A stretch of DNA of 45,793 nucleotides from Brevibacillus sp. (lineage in GTDB: Bacteria > Bacillota > Bacilli > Brevibacillales > Brevibacillaceae). The position numbers and the translations under genes are program-made. The DNA lies in NCBI GenBank assembly GCA_029240815.1, contig JARDZO010000006.1, forward strand, positions 1-45,793, given 5' to 3'. This document shows, piece after piece, positions 21,987 through 31,059 of the stretch (position 1 is the first letter of the stretch; each line of letters opens with the position of its first letter). The notes below the pieces were generated by a model. The model did not search any database, was not told the DNA's origin, and saw only the letters and a list, made by a program, of their open reading frames with translations.

Positions 21987-23342
21987 TCACGTATTGCTCG
22001 GCTTCTCCCTATAAACCTCTTGCTCCCCTTTTCGCTTCGGACGCAAGCTTCCCCACAGAAAACCGAGCAAGGCCCCTGCGATCGCTGGGAGCAACCAGCC
22101 GATACCTTCCTTGTAAAGCGGCAGATGCGCGTACACATCAGTGAAACCACCCACTGGCAGTCCAATCATGGCTGCTCCATCAATCAGGCTAATAGCCGCT
22201 GTGACGATGATAGCTCCAATGTAAACCGCCTTGTAACCCTTGAACACCTTGTGGAAAAATGACAACAGCATCAGCACAATCGCGATCGGATAAATCGCCA
22301 TCAAGACCGGAACGGAAAACGCAATCAGCTGGGTCAAACCGACGTTCGCCACTGCCGCACTGAACACGCATAAGATAGCTGCCATGGCACGGTATGAAAT
22401 GACCGGAATCTGATCGGAGAAGAAGCGCCCGCAAGCTGTCACCAGACCTACAGATGTCGTCAGGCAAGCCAGCATCACTGCCAAGCCCAAAAGCATGGAA
22501 CCAAGCGGCCCAAACAGATGCTGCACAACGGTAGTCAGAATTTGACCGCCATTTTCGGATACACCCAACGAGATGCTGGTAGCTCCCATATAGCCGAGTG
22601 CGAGATAGACCAGCCCCAGACCTATGGCAGCGATAACCGCCGCTTTGATCGTCGACATCGTGATTTTCTTGTGATCCGTCACTCCGACTGCCTGTACGGA
22701 AGCAGTCACGACGATCCCAAATACCATCGCTGCCAGTGCATCGAGCGTCAGATAGCCTTCCAAAAAGCCCTTGATGAACGGGGACTCCTGGTAAGCTGCT
22801 GTCGGTTGTCCCATTTCACCAATCGGATTTAACATTGTCCCGAAGAACATGACACCGATAATGATTAACAAGGCCGGAGTCAAAATTTTCCCAATCCGGT
22901 CCACCAGTTTGGACGGATTCAGACATAGCCAGAAGGTAATCGCAAAGTAAACAATCGTCGTAATAAACAACGGTACCCAGCTTCCCTTTACCGACTCGGG
23001 CAGGAACGGCAAGATTCCCATTTCAAACGTGACAGTACCCGTTCGCGGAATAGCCAAAAAAGGACCAATCGCCAAATACACGACAAACGTAAAGACGACA
23101 GCAAAGACAGGGTGTACCCTTCCTGCCAACGTCTGCAAGTTTCCTCCACCAAGACCCACTGCAATGACACCCAGCAAGGGCAAGCCTACACCTGTTATGA
23201 TAAAGCCAAGCATAGCCGTCCACACGTCAGTTCCCGCGGCTTGTCCCAAAGCAGGTGGAAAGATCATGTTGCCCGCTCCGAAGAACAGGGCAAACAGCAT
23301 GAGTCCTACAGTTATGGTTTCTCTCGTTGATAATTCTCTCAT
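21987..23342 (-). CDS. brnQ: Branched-chain amino acid transporter BrnQ
   Basis: The gene encodes 451 residues. AGGGGA precedes ATG 23342. Twelve predicted membrane helices. The family signature near the N terminus is LMLFALFFGAGNMIFPPALGQAAG, with GxGLPLLGVIAVG and the YLAIGPFLAIPRTGTVTFE segment in helix 3. These are hallmarks of the LIVCS family, Na+- or H+-coupled importers of leucine, isoleucine and valine. It has no operon partner. Family assignment is firm; the exact amino-acid preference is not readable. Confidence 0.93.
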   Translation of the reverse strand: MRELSTRETITVGLMLFALFFGAGNMIFPPALGQAAGTDVWTAMLGFIITGVGLPLLGVIAVGLGGGNLQTLAGRVHPVFAVVFTFVVYLAIGPFLAIPRTGTVTFEMGILPFLPESVKGSWVPLFITTIVYFAITFWLCLNPSKLVDRIGKILTPALLIIIGVMFFGTMLNPIGEMGQPTAAYQESPFIKGFLEGYLTLDALAAMVFGIVVTASVQAVGVTDHKKITMSTIKAAVIAAIGLGLVYLALGYMGATSISLGVSENGGQILTTVVQHLFGPLGSMLLGLAVMLACLTTSVGLVTACGRFFSDQIPVISYRAMAAILCVFSAAVANVGLTQLIAFSVPVLMAIYPIAIVLMLLSFFHKVFKGYKAVYIGAIIVTAAISLIDGAAMIGLPVGGFTDVYAHLPLYKEGIGWLLPAIAGALLGFLWGSLRPKRKGEQEVYREKPSNT

Positions 23343-23644
23343 GTTGTTCCCCTTTTTAAATATTTATAAATTTTTATTTATTATAGCTGAAATTTTCATG
23401 AAACAACAACCTTCTTTTTTTTCGAATTTATTGGAAAACTGGTTATCATTTCATCATATTTCCTTTATGGGAGATAGTATTTCTACACGGGTGATTTTCC
23501 ATTCCAGCTACGAGAATCTTTCCATGATAAAGAGCAGGGCACCATGCGAAACAGCACGTACCCTGTTATCTCGCTCATATAGAACAGCTTCCCATTGTGC
23601 AGGAACTCGCGTACGATTGTCAATGCTTTTGCCTCGATCCCTGA
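23343..23644. other. Intergenic region between alkA and brnQ
   Basis: It contains the AT-rich brnQ upstream region (about 23343-23480). At 23508-23640 on the minus strand two overlapping short frames are open: one ends in AVSHGALLFIMERF and the other starts at TTG behind GAGG. Neither is recognisable, so no gene is called. No clear palindrome or T-box-like structure was identified. Confidence 0.4.
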
Positions 23645-24577
23645 CTACTCCCAGGTCTCTTTCCTTCTGACGGCTCCGACGGATTCCCAAATGTACAGCG
23701 AGCATACACTTCTCCATGGTGCCCAGTCTTCACCAATGCGGCGAATTTCTTTTTCATCTGGCTTTTCTGTCAAGCCGTACATCATGTGAATACCGTTTCG
23801 CAGTCCGATGTCCGCAGCAGGCAGCAGGTCAGGTCGGCCCATCCCAAACATCATCAGGCACTCCACCGTCCATCTGCCAATTCCTCTCAACGAGGTTAAG
23901 TACGAAATAATTTCTTCATCTTCCATGTGCCACACCCGATCCAGGTCGATCGTTCCGTTTACGATGGCGCGAGCATAGTCGATGATGTATTCCGCTTTTC
24001 GCTGGCTGAATTGCAGAGGACGCAAATCAGAAGGCTCCAGTCTGGCGACAGCCTCCTCCGTCGGAAAAGCCATAAATTTGCGGCCTTCTTCATCTTCCAA
24101 AACATCACCCGCCAATTCCAACAATCGCTGAGTCAGCGAAGCAGCAAACACCAGATTGATTTGTTGGCCGATGATCGTCTTTACCATGGATTGAAACAAA
24201 TCCGAATCTAAAAAAGGGCGCAGCCCGCGAAACCGCTCGGTCAGAATCGCCAGCGGTTGTTGCTCACGCATATGTATGTAGATGGGGGTCAGGTCAAGGT
24301 CAGCACTAAACATATGCCGGACCGTTTTCTCTAGGAGCTGCTGCTCCGTTGACGTGAGAGCCGACTCCGTGTGCAAACGAATGAAGGGCTCTTCCATTGA
24401 GCCTGCAAACTGAAGACTCACCAATACAGGGCGTGCAGCGACCCGAAACACACGGTGAAGCGTCTGGCCCTGAACATCCACCAGCAGTTGTGGATCTGGA
24501 TGGGTCTCTAGCCGGCGTAGCAGCCGTTCAAAGGAGTAAGGGGGTTTTAAGGAAATGGCAGTCTCGTACAAAACCAT
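23645..24577 (-). CDS. DNA-3-methyladenine glycosylase, AlkA-like
   Basis: The gene encodes 310 residues from ATG 24577 (AAGGAAGGTGCG just upstream). The N-terminal third (residues 1-115) is a beta-rich AlkA-type domain. The HhH-GPD domain follows: MVKTIIGQQINLVFAASLTQRLLE, a helix with FSQRKAEYIIDYARA, and the hairpin LTSLRGIGRWTVECLMMFG with the catalytic Asp in LLPAADIGLRNG. It excises alkylated purines in base excision repair. The motif order and length fit AlkA rather than endonuclease III, and there is no iron-sulfur cysteine cluster. Confidence 0.9.
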   Translation of the reverse strand: MVLYETAISLKPPYSFERLLRRLETHPDPQLLVDVQGQTLHRVFRVAARPVLVSLQFAGSMEEPFIRLHTESALTSTEQQLLEKTVRHMFSADLDLTPIYIHMREQQPLAILTERFRGLRPFLDSDLFQSMVKTIIGQQINLVFAASLTQRLLELAGDVLEDEEGRKFMAFPTEEAVARLEPSDLRPLQFSQRKAEYIIDYARAIVNGTIDLDRVWHMEDEEIISYLTSLRGIGRWTVECLMMFGMGRPDLLPAADIGLRNGIHMMYGLTEKPDEKEIRRIGEDWAPWRSVCSLYIWESVGAVRRKETWE

Positions 24578-24610
24578 CGCACCTTCCTTGATTTTCCACC
24601 ATAATAACAC

Positions 24611-24641
24611 AAAACACCCCCGGAACTCATCCGGAGGCGGC
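24611..24641 (-). terminator. Terminator after proline dehydrogenase gene
   Basis: On the minus strand CCTCCGGA/TCCGGGGG forms a stem followed by TGTTTTGTGTT. Confidence 0.7.
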
Positions 24642-24667
24642 ATTTGTCATTTCGCGATCTTGCTCTT

Positions 24668-25588
24668 TTACTTGGTAAACATCCCTTTGAGGACGAATTT
24701 CACGTTGGCAGGGCTCTCTGCCAGACGACGCATGAAGTAGCCATACCAGTCGTTGCCGTATGGTACGTAGACACGCATCTTGTAGCCTTCACGAGCCAGG
24801 TCGATCTGTGACTGCGTACGAATACCGTACAGCATTTGGAACTCAAACTGGGTGCGCGGAATGTTATATTCCTTTTCCAGCTTTTTCACGAAGCCAATAA
24901 TAGCATCATCGTGCGTCGCAACTGCAGCGTATCCGCCATTGAGCAAGTGCTGCTTGATGATTTTTTTGTAGTTTTCGTCCACATCCGGCTTGTTCGGGTA
25001 AGCAACTTCAGGAGATTCCTTGTAAGCCCCTTTAACCAAGCGGAAGTTAACCTTTTTGTCTTTGAGGCTCTCGATGTCATCGGATGCCTTGTACAGGTAC
25101 GCCTGAATAACAGTACCCACGTTGTCATAGTCTTCCAGCAGTTCGTTCAGGATTTCCATGGTGACATGATTGTGCGCGTAGTCCTCCATATCGATCCGCA
25201 CGAAAATGTTTCCGTTTTTCTTGGCTGCATCCAATGTGCGGCGCATGTTGCTCATGCACAGATCCCGGCTGATGTCGAGACCTAGTGAAGTCATTTTCAG
25301 CGACAGGTTGCAGTCTACACCAGACTGGTGGATCGCTTCAATCGTTTTAATGCAGTAATCAGCTGATTCATTCGCCTCTTCGACACTAAAGACGAATTCG
25401 CCCAAGTGATCGAGTGTGCAAACGAGACCTTTTTGATTCAAGTCACGGACCGCCTTGATGGCCTCCGCAATGGTTTCACCCGATACGAAGCGGTTTGCAC
25501 CGAAGCGCAGACCCCATTTTTTGGCGGCTGTGTTCAGTGTCTGGTTTTTGGATAAAAATAGAAAAAAATCCTTCATAGCTTGTTCCAT
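24668..25588 (-). CDS. Proline dehydrogenase (monofunctional, FAD-dependent)
   Basis: The gene encodes 306 residues from ATG 25588 (GGAGGAG about nine bases upstream). It oxidises proline to 1-pyrroline-5-carboxylate at the membrane face. The motifs RFGANRFVSGETIAEAIKAV, LSLKMTSLGLDISRD, FVRIDMEDYAH, FRLVKGAYKESPEVAY and the C-terminal VPYGNDWYGYFMRRLAE with the substrate-binding Tyr/Arg-Arg pair are typical of the monofunctional enzyme of Bacilli (PutB/PutM/FadM). It has a sigma-54 promoter upstream, and the divergent gene encodes a sigma-54 activator, so induction by proline or a derivative is expected. Confidence 0.93.
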   Translation of the reverse strand: MEQAMKDFFLFLSKNQTLNTAAKKWGLRFGANRFVSGETIAEAIKAVRDLNQKGLVCTLDHLGEFVFSVEEANESADYCIKTIEAIHQSGVDCNLSLKMTSLGLDISRDLCMSNMRRTLDAAKKNGNIFVRIDMEDYAHNHVTMEILNELLEDYDNVGTVIQAYLYKASDDIESLKDKKVNFRLVKGAYKESPEVAYPNKPDVDENYKKIIKQHLLNGGYAAVATHDDAIIGFVKKLEKEYNIPRTQFEFQMLYGIRTQSQIDLAREGYKMRVYVPYGNDWYGYFMRRLAESPANVKFVLKGMFTK

Positions 25589-25630
25589 CGTTGACTGTCT
25601 CCTCCTCAACGTACTCTGCGACTTTCTTAC

Positions 25631-25648
25631 TAGCATAAATCGTGCCAA
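25631..25648 (-). promoter_or_regulatory. Sigma-54 (-24/-12) promoter of proline dehydrogenase
   Basis: The minus strand reads TTGGCACG-ATTT-ATGCTA, close to the consensus TGGCACG-N4-TTGCW, with GG and GC dinucleotides at the required 12-base separation. It lies about 45 bases before the start codon. Confidence 0.85.
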
Positions 25649-25723
25649 ACCTAACGACTTCAAAGTGCCTTGTATTTTTATAAAAAGTGTTCGTTATCTG
25701 ATTAGGGGTCGCACAAGTTTTTC

Positions 25724-25758
25724 GACACATATGTACAAGATGTGTCTATTCTTGTACA
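25724..25758. promoter_or_regulatory. Two overlapping palindromes, probable activator binding sites
   Basis: GACACAT (25724-25730) mirrors ATGTGTC (25740-25746). TGTACAAGA (25732-25740) mirrors TCTTGTACA (25750-25758). Both are perfect. They lie about 75-110 bases upstream of the -24/-12 promoter and just before the activator gene, as expected for upstream activating sequences of a sigma-54 activator. Confidence 0.75.
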
Positions 25759-25830
25759 CTTTTGATTAGAGAAAGTTTCGTGCACGACAAGAAAGGTGCT
25801 TTCTTGTTAGTTTGGATAGGAAGTGATGAT

Positions 25831-27534
25831 TTGAAACCGTTATTCTCACTGGATAGTGTTGTCTTCTCCTTGGCCGTTCCCGTCAATCCTGACGACATCA
25901 GAATACGCACAGGCAAAAAGGAAGGTGTATGGCAAAATGGAGAGCACAGCGTCCAAGTACTGGTTGTTAAGGAAACAGACTCATTGGAAACCGTCACCAA
26001 TGAGCTGCGTTCTGCGTTGAGTGAATCCTCCTTGCCCGCACTTGTCACTGTCGATGGCAACGATACGCCCACCGGTATCATTACACCCAGTCAATTGCTC
26101 TCTACCTACCTCACCTTGATTCAGAACCAGTCAGTGTTGCTGCGAACCTTGATGGACACGATGAGCGAAGCCACGACGATCGTGGATTCCCGCAATGTCG
26201 TGCAATACTGGAATCGCGCCGCGGAGAATATTTATGAAATTGACCGCGCGCAAGTGATCGGCACTTCCTTGGATGAGCATTTTGCCAGCGAGTCGATTCG
26301 ATTGTTGGACGCGTTGCAGCAAGGAACTTCTGTACAACGTGTCTACCACATTCCACGCCCTGACAGTCATGTACTGATCAACGCAGCCCCGATCCGACTC
26401 GAGGGTGCCATCATCGGTGCCATCTCCATCGAGCAGGACATCACAGAGCTCGTCCGACTGAACGAAGAGCTCGCCCACACCACTGCTCATCTGCACACGC
26501 TTCAGCAGGAGATGAGCCGTTTTCATGCGGCTGATGATCCTTTTTATTCGATCAAAGGGCATTCCGCTTCGATCCACGCTGCCATCTCTTCCGCACAAAA
26601 AGTGGCCCAGACAGACGCTACCGTTCTGATATATGGAGAGAGCGGAGTTGGTAAGGAGCTGTTTGCCAAAGCCATCCACCAGGCGAGTCGACGCCGGGAA
26701 AAACCGTTTATCGCCATCAACTGCGGAGCCATCCCTGCTGCCTTATTTGAAAGCGAGCTGTTTGGCTATCAAGGAGGGGCTTTTACCGGCGCCGAAAAGA
26801 AAGGAAAGCCTGGCAAGCTGGAATTGGCACACGGAGGCACGCTGTTTCTCGATGAAATCGGAGAGCTGCCGCTAGAACTGCAGGTAAAGCTTCTCCGCGC
26901 TTTGCAGGAACGGCAGTTTTATCGCGTAGGAGGGACGGAGCCCATTACCGTCAATACTCGCATCGTTGCGGCCACGAATCGTCATCTGGAACAAATGGTG
27001 ACAGATGGACGGTTCCGTGAAGACCTGTATTACCGGCTCAATGTCTTCTCCCTCGAAATTCCGCCTTTGCGTGAGCGCCGTGAAGACCTGCCCGAGTTGG
27101 TGCAGATTTTCATTCAGGAATACTCGGTCGTCCATGAACAGCCTGTTCCGCGCATCGCGTCCGAGGTCATGCAGTCTCTATTCGATTACAGCTGGCCTGG
27201 TAACATCCGTCAGCTTCGCAATGTCATTGAGCGCTTGTCCATCCTACAGGAAAATGGCGTCATCCAGCCAGAGCATCTCCCGTCGGCGATTCGCTCTCAA
27301 CAGGCAATGGAGTCTGTCAGTGTGTATCAGCCGTCTGTTCTGTCTCGCCCAGCGCCGCATGCGATGTTTTCTCCTGCTCCCAGTGGAACCGAACGGGAAA
27401 GGATTGTCGCCGCATTGGCTCGAACGTACGGTAACAAAAAAGCTGCTGCTGAGCTGCTCGGCATTTCACGCGGGACGCTGTACAACAAAATGAAAAAATA
27501 CGGCTTACACGAGGAGTCATTTAGATGGGAATGA
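25831..27534 (+). CDS. Sigma-54-dependent transcriptional activator (PAS-AAA-Fis HTH)
   Basis: The gene encodes 567 residues from TTG 25831 (AGGAAG eight bases upstream); an in-frame TTG at 25762 is possible but has no site. The N-terminal 100 residues include half a CBS-like module, then a PAS domain ([26 protein letters not shown], to about residue 220). The AAA+ domain has Walker [11 protein letters not shown], the sigma-54 contact loop GAFTGA, Walker [12 protein letters not shown] and the R-finger region. The C-terminal Fis-type HTH reads [23 protein letters not shown]. It is divergent from the proline dehydrogenase gene with its -24/-12 promoter, so it is very likely the regulator of that gene. 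It has a 10-base overlap with the next gene. Confidence 0.93.
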   Translation: MKPLFSLDSVVFSLAVPVNPDDIRIRTGKKEGVWQNGEHSVQVLVVKETDSLETVTNELRSALSESSLPALVTVDGNDTPTGIITPSQLLSTYLTLIQNQSVLLRTLMDTMSEATTIVDSRNVVQYWNRAAENIYEIDRAQVIGTSLDEHFASESIRLLDALQQGTSVQRVYHIPRPDSHVLINAAPIRLEGAIIGAISIEQDITELVRLNEELAHTTAHLHTLQQEMSRFHAADDPFYSIKGHSASIHAAISSAQKVAQTDATVLIYGESGVGKELFAKAIHQASRRREKPFIAINCGAIPAALFESELFGYQGGAFTGAEKKGKPGKLELAHGGTLFLDEIGELPLELQVKLLRALQERQFYRVGGTEPITVNTRIVAATNRHLEQMVTDGRFREDLYYRLNVFSLEIPPLRERREDLPELVQIFIQEYSVVHEQPVPRIASEVMQSLFDYSWPGNIRQLRNVIERLSILQENGVIQPEHLPSAIRSQQAMESVSVYQPSVLSRPAPHAMFSPAPSGTERERIVAALARTYGNKKAAAELLGISRGTLYNKMKKYGLHEESFRWE

Positions 27535-28658
27535 TTTCATGGTCGGATGAGCTGTTTCAGGTCCAGTACGCCGACGAAACCGTTTCACTTTTGCCAAAGG
27601 AGTACGCCTTGTTTCAATATCTGTTCACGTGGAGAAACCGGACGTTCAGCCGGGAAGATCTGCTCGACCGGGTATGGCCACTGGAAGACCCGACCGATCG
27701 GACCGTCGACGATCACATCTACCGTCTGCGCCGCAAGCTGCAAAATTGGTCGCATCTGTTTACGATTGACACTGTACGGGGAGTTGGCTACCGTCTGACC
27801 TGGAAGCAGCATCAACCGCCCAAGCCGTCCGCTCTCAACCGCGACTTTTCGGATTCGATACGTAATTTGATGGAAACGTATCACGGAATGGGAATGGGTG
27901 CCGCTATGCAGACGCTCTCCACACACCAAGAAGTGCTCGGATTCTCCATGGATCCTTTTTACGACATGTATCTGCACTTCATACGAGGTGATTTTGTCTG
28001 GTTCGTTGAGACAACCTCATTTCCTTTGCCAGAAAAGCTGTTTTATCTTTTTCACATCTACTACATGGCAGAGACCGACGTGCGAGAATCAGTGCGTGTG
28101 TTTAAACATGTGGAGTCACACCAAGATCAAATGCCCACCTCTTTTCGCGATGAACTGCAAATAGCCGCCGTGGGCTTGTACGCGATGGCGGGCTTACTAG
28201 AAGAAGCTGAACAACAATTGGCAAAAGCGACACAAATCGTGCAAGGCATGAATTCGGAGAGCTTTACCCTGTTCCTGAACGCGGAGCAAACGCTGCTCGC
28301 CATCTTGTCCAATCGGCTGGATGAAGCGGAAGAGATTATTCGACGCTCTGCAGAGATGTTGCAAATGGTTCCTATGCAGCGTGAGTTGGGCAGCTTCACC
28401 GTTTCCCGTGGAATCTGTCTGTACCTGCGGGGAGAACGCACAAAAGCTCGTCAATTGGTCGATGAGGGGATTGAAGTCATTCGGGCAACCAAATTTATGC
28501 CCCATCTGATCTATGCCGTGCACTCCGTACAGTTTTTCTTACAGACCTTCGCTTGCGATGAAGAATGGTTGCGAAAGTATAAAAAGGTGTGGGCAGAGCT
28601 GACCAAAGAATACGAGTTTGATGAGCTCAAAAAGTCGATCCTTTCCCTCATTTCCTGA
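27525..28658 (+). CDS. Orphan winged-helix regulator with TPR-like C-terminal domain
   Basis: The gene encodes 377 residues. ATG 27525 has GAGGAG eight bases upstream, inside the end of the activator gene. Residues 1-95 form an OmpR-type winged helix ([31 protein letters not shown], then [14 protein letters not shown] and VRGVGYRL), but no receiver domain precedes it. Residues about 100-377 are all-helical with TPR-like repeats ([48 protein letters not shown]). The layout, DNA binding plus helical-repeat sensor, resembles SARP or BTAD-like regulators. It is co-transcribed with the sigma-54 activator. Target and signal unknown; the MFS gene that follows is a candidate. Confidence 0.8.
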   Translation: MGMISWSDELFQVQYADETVSLLPKEYALFQYLFTWRNRTFSREDLLDRVWPLEDPTDRTVDDHIYRLRRKLQNWSHLFTIDTVRGVGYRLTWKQHQPPKPSALNRDFSDSIRNLMETYHGMGMGAAMQTLSTHQEVLGFSMDPFYDMYLHFIRGDFVWFVETTSFPLPEKLFYLFHIYYMAETDVRESVRVFKHVESHQDQMPTSFRDELQIAAVGLYAMAGLLEEAEQQLAKATQIVQGMNSESFTLFLNAEQTLLAILSNRLDEAEEIIRRSAEMLQMVPMQRELGSFTVSRGICLYLRGERTKARQLVDEGIEVIRATKFMPHLIYAVHSVQFFLQTFACDEEWLRKYKKVWAELTKEYEFDELKKSILSLIS

Positions 28659-28725
28659 ACCGTCTGATATTCCCCTGACAATTCCCGCTTACTATCAAAG
28701 GGAATCGTTTGATGGAGGGATCATT

Positions 28726-29973
28726 TTGTTACGAGAAAATAAGACGTTTCGCATACTGTTCTTCTCATATGGACTGTCGACGTTGGGGGATTGGTTTGAT
28801 TTTATTGCGGTGTCGATCTTGCTGGCATTTGTCTGGCAAGCGGATCCGATGACGATGGCTCTCCTGCCGATTGCCTATGCTGCTCCTGGTATTATTCTGG
28901 GTCAGTTTGCGGGGGTACTCGCCGATCGCGTGAACAAAGTCAGGATGATGATTCTCATGGATGTCATTCAGGCTGCATCTACCCTCTTATTGCTGGCGAT
29001 GCCCGATCCCGTGTCATTCTTGATTGTCATTGCCTTGCGTTCCTGTGCTTCTGTTTTCAACGATCCAGCGCAGCAAACGTTGACGCGCCAGATTGTACCC
29101 GAGCATCAACTCTTGCAGGCGACTTCTCTAAACGGAGCTGTCTTTCAAATGGGGAAACTGATCGGTCCGTTGATTGGTGGGAGCGTCGCTGCTTTTTTTG
29201 CCCCTGCCATCTGTCTGATCGTCAATGCTTGTAGCTTTCTTCTGTCAGCCGTGCTGCTCCTCTCGATTCGAAATGTCGAGAAAAATACCGCCTCTTCCCG
29301 CGTTCACACTCGCGAAAAATCCATCCCGCTTCATCTTGCTTGGCGGGAGGGCTGGGGCATCTTTTTGCAAAACCGCATCTTGTTGTTCAGTACGATTTTT
29401 TCCCTCTTTGCTATGATGGCAATCCAACTGGCTGATGCGCAGTTGCCCGTCATCTTTCGAGAAAAAGCACCTCTTCACCCGGAGATGGTCGGATACGTCG
29501 TTAGCGCGGTCGGTTTGGGTGCCTTACTTACTGTGACCTGGCTGCATCGCCAAAAGGAGCTTCGTTCGTACGGCTGGATTTTGGGAGGCGGTGTCTTTCT
29601 GATCGGTATCAGCTTCTCGTGGATCGCTTTATACCAGCCAGACAGCAACCGTTATTGGATGTTAGTTGCTGCCTTGTTAGCAGGTGTGGGAACTGGACTC
29701 ACGACAGTCGGGACTAACTACCTCGTCCAAAAGGAAACACCGTGGGAAGCGCTCGGAAGAGTACGGGGAATCATAGACTCCCTCACCAGCACGACGTTCA
29801 TCATCGCGCCTCTCATGGGCGGCTGGCTCATGACAGTCTGGGGACCCAGCCTCGCCTTTTTACGAGTTGGAGCAGGGATTGCGGCGATTGGTTTAGGTGC
29901 ACTCCTGCTCCAGCGCATCATTTGGGGAAAGCGGAAGACAGAAACTGCGGTTGTCTCGGAACAAGCCGGATAA
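28726..29973 (+). CDS. MFS transporter (NarK/multidrug-efflux-like)
   Basis: The gene encodes 415 residues from TTG 28726 (GGAGGGA five bases upstream). A longer frame from 28618 overlaps the preceding gene and lacks a site. Twelve predicted membrane helices. Loop 2-3 has GQFAGVLADRVNKVRMMI, the MFS motif A equivalent, and helix 4-5 has SVFNDPAQQTLTRQIVPEHQLLQATSLNG, typical of the group containing macrolide-type efflux proteins. Probably a drug or metabolite exporter. Its 3' end overlaps the convergent sugar dehydrogenase gene by 56 bases. Confidence 0.85.
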   Translation: MLRENKTFRILFFSYGLSTLGDWFDFIAVSILLAFVWQADPMTMALLPIAYAAPGIILGQFAGVLADRVNKVRMMILMDVIQAASTLLLLAMPDPVSFLIVIALRSCASVFNDPAQQTLTRQIVPEHQLLQATSLNGAVFQMGKLIGPLIGGSVAAFFAPAICLIVNACSFLLSAVLLLSIRNVEKNTASSRVHTREKSIPLHLAWREGWGIFLQNRILLFSTIFSLFAMMAIQLADAQLPVIFREKAPLHPEMVGYVVSAVGLGALLTVTWLHRQKELRSYGWILGGGVFLIGISFSWIALYQPDSNRYWMLVAALLAGVGTGLTTVGTNYLVQKETPWEALGRVRGIIDSLTSTTFIIAPLMGGWLMTVWGPSLAFLRVGAGIAAIGLGALLLQRIIWGKRKTETAVVSEQAG

Positions 29974-31057
29974 TTCTGTCGTCCTCATCGCGGGGTGTGC
30001 CACGGCCATCCCGATTGTTGGTCAATAGGTAGAGGGAGCCGTCCTTGGCTTCGAACACATCACGCAGCCGTCCGTATTCGCCTTGCCAGAGAGCCACCGC
30101 TTCCCGCACCGCATCCGGCTGCATTGGGTCCAGCGTGATCTTCTGCAGCTGCATACCCCGCAGGTTGGCGACGAGCAGTTGGCCTGCCCATGGACCTTTC
30201 GTCACGAAGCTCATACCTGAAGGGGCCCATGTCGTATCTCCACTGTGCATAACCGGAGTGGTCATCCCCTCTTTTTGCTGGTCTCCCTGAATGACAGGCC
30301 AGCCGTAGTTGGCTCCGCTTTGGATTCGGTTGATTTCATCATGCGCAGATGGACCGTGCTCCGAGCTATACAAAAAGCCATTTGCCGGATTCCAGGCGAT
30401 GCCCTGCGGATTGCGATGTCCCCAACTGTATACGGGCGAGCCAGGAAACGGATTGTCCGTTGGCAGGGAGCCATCCAGTTGAATTCGCAAAATCTTCCCA
30501 GCAAGGCTCGCTCTGTCTTGTGCCAGCTCCGGTGTCCGGGCATCTCCCGTTGTGATGTAGAGGAGCTGGTCTGGCCCGATTTTCAGACGACCTCCGTTGT
30601 GGATACCGCTTCCGGGGATCTTATCTATCAAGACCTTGTCGATATGTGCCCGGTTGTTATCTTCCCGCAGACGCAGGACTCGATTGTATACCTCTCCACC
30701 CTCCAAGTACGTATGGTAGATGTACAGGTAGTGGTTTTCAGCAAATTTCGGATCGATCGCGAGGCCTAACAGACCCCCTTCGCCTTCACTGATAAACGGT
30801 GCGGGAAACGCAATCAACGGTTCAGCTTGTAGCTTTCCTGCCTGGATCACCCGTACTCTCCCCGGCCGTTCCGTAAAAAAGATTCGCCCGTCTGCGGCCA
30901 TGTCGATGGCCCACGGCACATCCAGATGGTCTGCCACTACTTCCGTAACGTAAGGTATCTCCTGAACAGCTGGTTCTTCTGTATCCGTCGCTTCACATGC
31001 AGCGACGGGCACCATGATGACAAGCACAAGCAGACAGATGACCCATTTTTTCCACAC
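29918..31057 (-). CDS. PQQ-dependent sugar dehydrogenase-like (GSDH family) lipoprotein
   Basis: The gene encodes 379 residues from GTG 31057 behind GGAGGAAGG. The lipobox VPVAAC makes Cys21 the lipid anchor. The rest is a six-bladed propeller of the glucose/sorbosone dehydrogenase family: LDVPWAIDMAADGRIFFTERPGRVRVI, GLLGLAIDPKFAENHYLYIYHT, SGIHNGGRLKIGPDQLLYITTGDA (catalytic His region) and EHGPSAHDEINRI with NYGWPVI. It would oxidise aldose sugars outside the membrane if PQQ is available. No pqq genes are in the window. It follows the TrmB regulator gene by two bases. Confidence 0.88.
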   Translation of the reverse strand: MWKKWVICLLVLVIMVPVAACEATDTEEPAVQEIPYVTEVVADHLDVPWAIDMAADGRIFFTERPGRVRVIQAGKLQAEPLIAFPAPFISEGEGGLLGLAIDPKFAENHYLYIYHTYLEGGEVYNRVLRLREDNNRAHIDKVLIDKIPGSGIHNGGRLKIGPDQLLYITTGDARTPELAQDRASLAGKILRIQLDGSLPTDNPFPGSPVYSWGHRNPQGIAWNPANGFLYSSEHGPSAHDEINRIQSGANYGWPVIQGDQQKEGMTTPVMHSGDTTWAPSGMSFVTKGPWAGQLLVANLRGMQLQKITLDPMQPDAVREAVALWQGEYGRLRDVFEAKDGSLYLLTNNRDGRGTPRDEDDRIIRLVPRQPQFLSSAFPK

Positions 31058-31059
31058 TT

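Noticed and set aside
23508..23717. Minus-strand frame ending in AVSHGALLFIMERF
   Set aside because: It overlaps the end of the alkA gene and another short frame in the same stretch also looks open; I could not decide, so neither is called.
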